From: Ottelia alismoides
Taxonomy: Eukaryota; Streptophyta; Magnoliopsida; Alismatales; Hydrocharitaceae
Direction: 5' to 3'
Length of the DNA stretch: 64,000 bases
NCBI GenBank assembly: GCA_037367405.1
Contig: JAZKJV010008271.1
Location: 1 to 64,000 of the forward strand
How positions within the stretch are numbered: position 1 is the stretch's first letter; each line of letters opens with the position of its first letter. Of this stretch, positions 56,889 through 64,000 are shown piece after piece. The notes under the pieces are model-generated. The model was given only the letters and a program-made list of their open reading frames with translations. It had not been told where the DNA came from and did not search any database. The position numbers were made by a program, and so were the translations under genes.

Positions 56889-57320
56889 CAATGTTGCAAT
56901 AGTCGGTCCGACTATGCGGTGCGGGGGTCCCCAACTGAATAGACCTCCAGTCGGTCAATAGTCGGCCCGACCGAATAATCGCCTGACTATTCGGTCGACT
57001 GGCCCGACTATTAGGCCGACTGGAGTTTGACTTTTGATATTTTTATTTTTAATTTTCAGTTTTTATGGGTTACATTTTACCACGATATCGCAACAAATGT
57101 CATATTCTATATATCTATTATATTGATTGGTACTTTTATCTTGGATCCATGTTAACTAATGACCATATATGTATAAAAATATAAGAATATATGTATTATA
57201 AATAATTTTTATATTAAAAAGTACAAAACCGAATAATTCTGAATAGTCGCTCAAATATCGATTATTCTCTATTCAGTGACCCCTCCGACTGAATACCGAA
57301 TATCGTCTTCTGCAAAACTG
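56889..57320. mobile_element. hAT-type MITE inserted near the hAT end
   Basis: 432 bp, ends CAATGTTGCAATAG and, inverted, CAGTTTTGCAGAAG. Flanks ATTCTTTT (56881-56888) and ATTCTTAT (57321-57328) match at 7 of 8. The left half is packed with AGTCGGNCCGACT-type inverted words. A partial relative lies at 45982-46135. Confidence 0.85.
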
Positions 57321-57413
57321 ATTCTTATGATGATTAAATACACATTTCAGAAAAATGTGCTTGATATTATGAAAATAAATAACAAGAAAGATACTCAAAA
57401 ATTCATCAAATGT

Positions 57414-59973
57414 TCACATTAGTGGAACTCTTCGTTCCTTCATAGCATCAAAATTATTTATCAATAGCTCGATGTTGAATGTATGCGCAATGTTCTTTTT
57501 AATATATATGATCTTATAATTAGCAAGAACATCATCATCCATTTTAGTTCGAAGTCTGATTTTCACAATTTTCATCGTCAAAAATGCTCGCTCTGTAGTT
57601 GCAGTTGATACAGGTAGAGTTAATATAAGTCGAATCAACCTGTCAATCAGAGGACACATTCTTGATAATCCAATACATTCTTGATAATCCAATCTCTGCT
57701 AGCAAGTGACGGAGCTCATAAATTGATGATGTCCTTTTTAATTGAATATGTTAAGAAATATCGAGGTGAAATCTTTCTGCTTCATATCTCATATGTAATT
57801 TCTCTTACCCGGAAGAATCCTCAGGATAAAATCTTTCCGAGTACCTGAATTTTTTCAACGTCAAAGGCCTTATAATTATCCATTAGATCCGATGCAGAGT
57901 GAGAATTAAAATCTCCATAACAATTGTATCAAATTGGTTATTTAGCTCATAAAGTTATGAGTCAACTATAGCAATAAAATGTCAACTCTGTAATGATGCT
58001 CCATTAGCACATGAGCTTGTTTATGTCGAGCTCGACCTCTTCCTGCAATATATATCGAATTCATATCGACAATAATTACATCATATTTTTCATAAAAAGA
58101 AGTCACTTGTCGCATTAAGGAACTCCACCCTTATTCCCTAAGGTGTTGAATAAGTTCTTTTTTTCAAATGAAACAAGTTCATTGCATTTACGATATCTTG
58201 AGATTGTCGTTGTAAAACTTGACAAAGATCATGAGTTATTGATAGAATCTCTTTCATAATATGAATGATTAGAACAAATTCAAATGATGTCATTGCATCA
58301 AAAGTTGCATCAGCATCATCCCTTTGAGCATATGTGCATCCATCATCAATGATACTCTTAAGAACCTCACAACTTGGACCAAACATATTGATCAAGCTAG
58401 TGATATATGATAAATACGAACACCATCTTGTATCTCCAGCTCTTTGTAAAGTCTGCATTTGATTGAGCCCTCTACTGGTTTGAATTTCATTAGATGCAAG
58501 TAATTGCTCTAATTGAGAAGCATGAGCAAGATGCAATTCATCATTACGGTTAGAGAAAGTAGTGACAATATTTACAATAGCAGATAATTTAGAAAATAAA
58601 TGATAAATTGAGATCACTTCTCTACATGCGGTAACCAATGCCAACTGTAACCGATGTGTAAGCAATGAATATAATATGCAAATGGACACTCTTTAAATAT
58701 AGCTTGAAGGACATTCCACTCCCCTCGCATACTACTAGCATCGTCGTATCCTTGACCTCGAATATTTTTAATATTGAGATTGTAACGTGCAAGAAGACAC
58801 GATATTTCTTTCTTTAAGGTACAAGCAGAAGTCTTAGGAACATGAATACTATCAAAAAATCACTCCCGAATAAAGTCGTTATCGACGTCGTAAAACAATT
58901 GCCATTTATTCCTTCTTGGATTCGTCTCGGGCTTCATTAACAATCAAACAGAACTTTTTACTATCAATTTCTTCTCTTATTGCATTTCGCACTCTATAGG
59001 ACAAAATATTCAAGAACTCTTTTTGGATTTTCGGTGAAGTATATTTAGCACTGCCAGGTGCATTATCTAAACCACAGAAGCAACATCATTATTATATGAA
59101 GCCAACATTTTGACTAATTCAATAAAATTGCCTCGATTTTTGAATCCATATGCTCATCATGACCTCGAAATGGACATGCTTGGAAAGCAAGCCACTTAAT
59201 AGAGTCAATTGTAGCCTTCAATCATAATCTATTATTTGCAATTGGCTGATTTTCATGCTTTTGAAATGTCAAACCAATATGTTGAGATCGAATCAACAAG
59301 TCTTGATAAGATTGCTCACAACAATTATATGGTGATTTTGGATCTTTACTAAAATGAGCTAATAAAGCACATTTTTTTCATTGTTCACCTTTTTCCAATT
59401 GAAAAATCCTTCAATTGTGAATACCGTTGATCCAAATCGAGTATATGCTTTGTCATTAAAAAGATAACAAGGTAGACAAAAAATTGCATTTTTTGTAGGA
59501 GAATATTCTAACGAAGACGGGAACACTAAGATGATTGAAAATGACATCGATGTCTTTTTGAACATGAAAGTGGATAATCATGAAGAATAGGTTGTACAAC
59601 AACGACAACAAAGCCTTTTCCCACAATTAAGTAGGGTCGGCTACATGGATTCTTCACCTCCATTCAGATCTATCTTGGGTCAATCTCGAGCTTATATCCA
59701 AAAAATTAAGAATAGGTTGTAAAGGACTAAAATTTATATAAGCATGTCGAACTTCATCAAGTTGATTAACATGATACTCCCAAATCGACAGTCGTAAATC
59801 GGGAACACGTTCGGGGAGATTGATGTCCACTATATTGTCCTCAAATTTTAAATATTTATGAGGAAAAGGATCTCTTGCAGTTGTATTCAAATCAACGACA
59901 GAAGTAGGTGCAACCTCTAAAATAGGATCTTCCTTCTTAAAAATGCATCTATAGTTGTTCTTTTTGGTGGCAT
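57414..59973 (-). pseudogene. hAT transposase (zinc finger MYM-type protein 1-like), degraded
   Basis: On the minus strand the gene starts MPPKRTTIDAFLRR (59973), then frameshifts. LPERVPDLRLSIWEYHVNQ follows; after the RTE insertion, TTF/BED-like CLPCYLFNDKAYTRFGS (near 59470). The central block (58689-58138) has LQLALVTACRE, LNQMQTLQRAGDTRWCSYLS and ITHDLCQVLQRQSQDIVNAM. The C-terminal dimerisation region (57692-57414) reads LPVSTATTERAFLTMKIVKI, then RLRTKMDDD. This order is the hAT family's. Stops and frameshifts throughout, plus the inserted RTE piece, show it cannot be translated. The original product would have cut and pasted this element. Confidence 0.85.
59597..59707 (-). mobile_element. 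3'-terminal RTE fragment inserted in the hAT gene
   Basis: 111 bp almost identical to 48092-48200 (CTTTTCCCACAATTAAGTAG and the coding tail DRSEWR), flanked by a perfect 14-bp duplication AAGAATAGGTTGTA (59583-59596 and 59708-59721). A 5'-truncated retrotransposition product. Confidence 0.95.
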
Positions 59974-60668
59974 TCTTTCAAATGTAAATATTACAATTCT
60001 TATATAAAAATATATTGAGTGAGTAATGCAAATAAGTAACACTCCACTTACGTTACAACAAAAGTAAAAGAAAAGCAAAAAATGCATTATTCAAGAAAAG
60101 CAAAAAATGCATTATTCAAATGATAGAATTAAAGATAAAATCAACCAACAGGAAACTAATAAAGTAAAAGAAAATGACCTAGTCACCTAGTCATTGTACC
60201 CGCCAATGAATTAGTTAGTGTTTGTTGTACTTACTCTACAAAGACTAGTGATATATCCTATATCTCCATTGTCCCCTCAATGTACCACATCCTTACATCC
60301 ACTATCCCAACTACTCTACAAACACAACACCTTTTGCCATATAATAAGAATCATAAATGGAAAACAAGTAAAGGCTAAAGTCTAGAAGCTAGTACCTTGT
60401 CCATGGTTATCCTTGGTTGGACCTTGGTTGTCCTTCCATCCTCTTGCCAAAGCTAAAAGAAGCCACAGACGGTAGCAAATTGATGAATAGAGATGAAGTT
60501 TGAGAATGTGGTGTGGTGTGCGTCCTTTGATTTGGGGACTTTCCTTGTTTGGAATATGAATCGACACAAGGAATGAGGGGCCATTAAGTCTTTCCAAATA
60601 GAGATAATAGATATTTTAAAAATCAAGGTGGGGCCATGCCCTATGTTGGTTCTGCCCATGTCTCTATG

Positions 60669-60687
60669 CCCCCCCCCCCCCCCCCCC
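60669..60687. repeat. (C)n run
   Basis: 19 consecutive C next to the hAT right end. Confidence 0.9.
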
Positions 60688-60689
60688 GG

Positions 60690-62288
60690 CTCTTTCACCG
60701 ATTTCCCTCCTTTCATGACCTTGATCACTTGAGCCCCTTGGGTTAGTTGTCTTCCATCCTCATTGCAAACGGACATTAAATCTGAGGACAGAAGGAGAAT
60801 TAGATAAAAAAACAAGGGTTGAAAGGTCTTCCTCCCACTCCATCCGCTCCTCCCCCCACCTCCTCTAAACCCATCACCACCACCTCCTTCGCTCCAAGCC
60901 CTGAAGTACCCTCCTCCGTCACCCCTACCTACTCCGCTCCTAAATTGTCCCCTCGAAGGGGGGGTTGGAGAAAGTGGCAGAGGTGGCCGAGGCCATCACA
61001 GGCGATGTTACAGAGGTCGAGGGCCTTGAGGGAGCGGCCAAGGGGGTCGAAGAGGAGGCAGTCAAGAGTTGGGGCACTCATGTCGCGATTGAGCAGGATG
61101 GTTACCCGGAAGTGCTCTCCATACTTTGCAGGGAATCTTCTCCTTCAAACAGAGATGATGGACATAATTGAGGCCCCCAACGTTGGGGCACCTGAAATTT
61201 CTAAAATGGCTTCTAGATTCTAATTGAATTAGAACCTGAAGGTAAATCACAACTAAACATATCCCATTAGACTGAGCTTCAAAAACTTGGGTCCACAAGC
61301 TTCCAGATTACAGACGAATTAAACTCCTATAAGATCTGTCCAGCACTTTTATTGAGCTTCAAAAACTTGGGTCCACAAGCTTCCAGATTACACACGAATT
61401 AAACTCCTATAAGATCTGTCCAGCACTTTTATGCATATTACGAGAAAACTTGATGGCAGAATCAACACCTCAATAACAGTTCTTAAGCAATGTTTATCCT
61501 ACTTTTTAAGATGAATTTAATTCAACTCAGATTCAGCAACAAAACCTTAAAGATTATTTTCTCTTCCATATTCTGATATAATCACAGTTGGGAACATCTT
61601 ATCCAACTGAAGATGAACCTGCTGACAAGAATCACATCCAAAAATGGATAGTAATATAGGTCACCACGAAGACAAGTAGCTGGAGTTTCAAAATGGGTTT
61701 GCACAACATGAAAATCAACAACGAGATGAACAGAATTGGCAGTGAAATGTGGACTCAACACAATGATGAGTCTGGTTTTCGAATTCGAGGATGAAATGGA
61801 GATGCTATTGGGAGAAATCTGAAGCATAATCCCCCCCTCCCCCACACACACCACTTCTTCATCCACCTCCCCTTCCATCCCCTCCTCCTCCGACCACCCT
61901 CCCTTTCAATCCCCTCTGCCCCTTCCAGCCCCCCTCCAGCCCCTCATCCATCGTTAATGCGGGATCATCAATGTTTAACGCAACCCATCAAGCTTATCGT
62001 CACCGTCGAGATGCAACACATCAAGCTTGCCATCACCGTCGATGAGGGGTAGTGGAGGAGAATGGGCTCGAGGAGGAGGTGGGAGTTTTTTTTTCATGTT
62101 ATGCCCCTCTTAACTACATCATGGTTTGAATAAACCATGTTTTAGTTCAACTAATTGACAACTAGACTAAGGGAAAGGCACATGTGATCATTGTGGAAGA
62201 AGTTAGGAGCAGAACTGATATTCCCAAAAAAGGAGGGACATAACTGATATTGCAATATCTCAAAGAGAAACAAATGATAAAAGACTTA
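60690..62288. mobile_element. MULE derivative, left TIR incomplete
   Basis: The right end (about 62095-62288) is a TIR of the ATCAGTTATGTCCCT/GAGATATTGCAATATC family. The left side (60700-60790) aligns only to the inner part of the 32694 TIR (TGATCACTTG, GTTAGTTGTC, TCCTCATT). The interior has a CT-rich block and unique DNA (61100-61830) with a 98-codon minus-strand ORF (61878-61582) of unknown nature, candidate captured host sequence. Confidence 0.55.
61273..61432. repeat. 80-bp tandem duplication
   Basis: Unit beginning TGAGCTTCAAAAACTTGGG occurs at 61273-61352 and 61353-61432 with a single difference (CAG to CAC). Confidence 0.95.
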
Positions 62289-63832
62289 GAATAAATAATG
62301 TGTTTTTACACACATAATCGTGTATAATTTCATATTTACACGTTGAACCCTCCATAATCGTTAATTACATGGAAAGACTGAATAATTGTAAATCATTACG
62401 TGGGATAACCCTCTGCTAACTTCCATGTAATCTTGCCATTAACTTTCAGGGAACCGTCAAAGATTGAGAACATTAACCTTTAAGTTCCAGATATTTACAT
62501 ATATGGCACTCCCCCTTTCTCCTCCTCCATCTCTCCAGCGTTTCCCCCCAACCCCATGTCCTATCATGTGCTTCTCGTCCTCCAGCCCACCACAGGCACC
62601 ATCAGCCTCTCCTCCATCTTCCTCTTCCCACTCCTCTTCTCTAATGATTCAGCCTCATCCTTCTTGTCGAGGGCAAAAAAGCCCTTGAGACCCAGGAAGA
62701 GGTTGATGTGGTGGGAGTCAATGGAAGCGCAGCGACTTGGCAGGAGGAGATGCCGCTGGAGTGGCAAAGGAGGGCAAGGTGGAACTCGGAGGATCGATTG
62801 CAATGACATCGATGGTGAATTGCTTCCTTTGGAGGATGGGAGGGAATGGGGAGACGAAGTTGGTCCAAGCATCGAGATGCACATCGTCGAAGGGGGCAAA
62901 AAGGTAAATGGAGGATCCAAGGGTGACGAGACGAGCATGACAAAGGGCAGGGATAGGGTGAGGAGGCGAGGGTAGAGGAGGTCAATGGAGCGACAATAAG
63001 TAACTTAAAAAAAAGGGTTTTTCTTGATTCGATTTCTATAGCCGGTGTGTTAGCATATCAGGTTATTCAGATAAGTTGTGTCTTCTAAGGTTTTCCCATC
63101 TAACAACTTTGGTTCCAATTCAACTGATCCGGGATGGATCGGTTAAGCATTCCATTAGGGAACATTGTCTTGTTTCTTCAGTATGGTATACATTCTCATT
63201 CTACTCTTGGAATCACATCCAGTTGTGCTTGGAACAACTCGCAAAATCCAACCACTTCACCTGTTTCTTTAATTTATATGATTACTTCATATGATTAAAA
63301 TGATGTATAAGATTGGTATGTGACTACCCACCTATGCTTCTATCTTGAAACTCCCGCCTACTAACTTCGACAAGCGGCAGCCAGTCAAGAGACAAGGGTC
63401 TAAGATGGGAGATGTGGAAAATGAGGTGGATGTTGGTGTCTTCAGACAAAGTTCACACAAGCAACCTAGATGATGAGCACGGTAATCTGAATAGCTCTGC
63501 AATATTTTGGACTAAGCTTGTAGTTTCATTTGTAACTCAACGCTCCAATGGCAAGAGGAGAGTAAAAGAAAACACACCACATCAATTTGAGCATCACATC
63601 TCTAGAACTTGTAGAAGGCACATATACAAGTGCGCTATCTAATTTGACCAAATGAATCTTGTGTTATCTAATTTGACCAAAACAATCTCTAACCCGAGCA
63701 CCTTAATCTATCAAAGTCTCAACTGAACTTTCTAGTTTCGTCAAAACCCACTCTTTGACCTCACTTGAGAATATGGACTAAACATCCTAAAAGAGTGATT
63801 TTGAACAATATGCTAAGATGAAGAAAAAAAAC
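62289..63832. other. Intergenic; low-complexity patch, no gene called
   Basis: A GC-rich block at 62505-62980 has overlapping ORFs on both strands (up to 139 codons plus) but no motif I recognise; it resembles MULE cargo. The remainder is AT-rich. Confidence 0.35.
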
Positions 63833-64000
63833 CAAGGTTGTAAAAATCGATAGTCGGAACTCGGTCGGTTGGGTCACTGACTAAGGATTAATCGGCAATC
63901 GGGCGACTAATCAGATTTAATCAGATTTTAATCGGTTTTGAATTTTTAAAATTATTTTAAATATATAAATTATTTTTGTACATATATTCTTATATATTTA
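63833..64000. mobile_element. hAT-like MITE cut by the window end
   Basis: Starts CAAGGTTGTAAAAATCG and continues with GTCGG/AATCGG words and an AT-rich middle like that of the 56889 MITE. The right end is outside the window. Confidence 0.55.

Larger units (their letters stand above)
56802..60659 (-). mobile_element. hAT transposon, degraded, with two nested insertions
   Basis: The left end CAGGGGCGGAACGAGG and, inverted, the right end ATGGGCAGAACCAAC are similar and typical of plant hAT elements. The 8-bp flanks TACTCTAT and GTCTCTAT match at 6 of 8. It holds one decayed transposase gene on the minus strand, a MITE (56889-57320) and a truncated RTE (59597-59707). Right end assigned with less certainty than the left. 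Confidence 0.65.

Noticed and set aside
60819..61223. 134-codon plus-strand ORF
   Set aside because: Its first half is CT-rich MULE cargo and the rest shows no motif; other frames are equally open.
1..64000. CRISPR array, bacterial operon, organelle insertion or rRNA/tRNA gene
   Set aside because: No regularly spaced repeats, no bacterial gene organisation, no organelle gene recognised; the only tRNA-like match is the box A/B pair at 55870-55930, which lacks a full cloverleaf.

Overview
This is a transposon-rich stretch of a plant nuclear genome. It has AT-rich intergenic DNA, spliced genes with GT-AG introns, and Copia, RTE, CACTA, hAT, Mutator-like (MULE) and Tourist-like elements. The one well-supported host gene encodes a plant-specific X8-domain, GPI-anchored protein. 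The mix suits an angiosperm, perhaps a monocot, but I cannot name the species.

Layout. 1-4056: Tourist-like MITEs and anonymous AT-rich DNA. 4057-15014: a nested complex. A short minus-strand LTR element carries a 6.25-kb CACTA element with a clean TCT target duplication in its interior, and a decayed Copia element in its right LTR. 15015-22600: a second decayed Copia element, simple repeats and LTR debris. 22608-24231: a hAT-type element that received a G-rich MULE. 24807-27190: the host gene, PDCB-like, four exons on the minus strand. 27660-36450: LTR debris, four Tourist-like MITEs in a row separated only by TAA/CAA, hAT MITEs, and several MULE derivatives including a near-perfect fold-back. 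36496-42288: a 5.8-kb MULE with long TIRs, a decayed transposase and a decayed plant-mobile-domain (PMD) gene joined to it. 42289-46270: a MITE nested in a MULE remnant, an unknown 58-codon ORF with its own TATA box, and a minus-strand LTR element whose only ORF encodes a proline-rich protein. 48067-51413: a complete RTE-type LINE with an uninterrupted 1051-codon ORF and a 17-bp target duplication. 51464-56800: a second RTE 5' fragment, a stray helicase exon, a solo LTR and a hAT MITE. 56802-60659: a decayed hAT transposon hit by a MITE and by a truncated RTE copy. 60669-64000: a MULE with low-complexity cargo, and a MITE cut by the window edge.

The gene products do not form a pathway. The host gene product probably binds callose at plasmodesmata; almost everything else is mobile DNA, mostly dead. 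The best candidates for something unusual are the MULE transposase-PMD fusion with its arrayed palindromic TIR motifs, the RTE hairpin that contains the start codon, the small FxPHxF-repeat ORF, and the LTR element with a proline-rich ORF starting directly at its primer-binding site.
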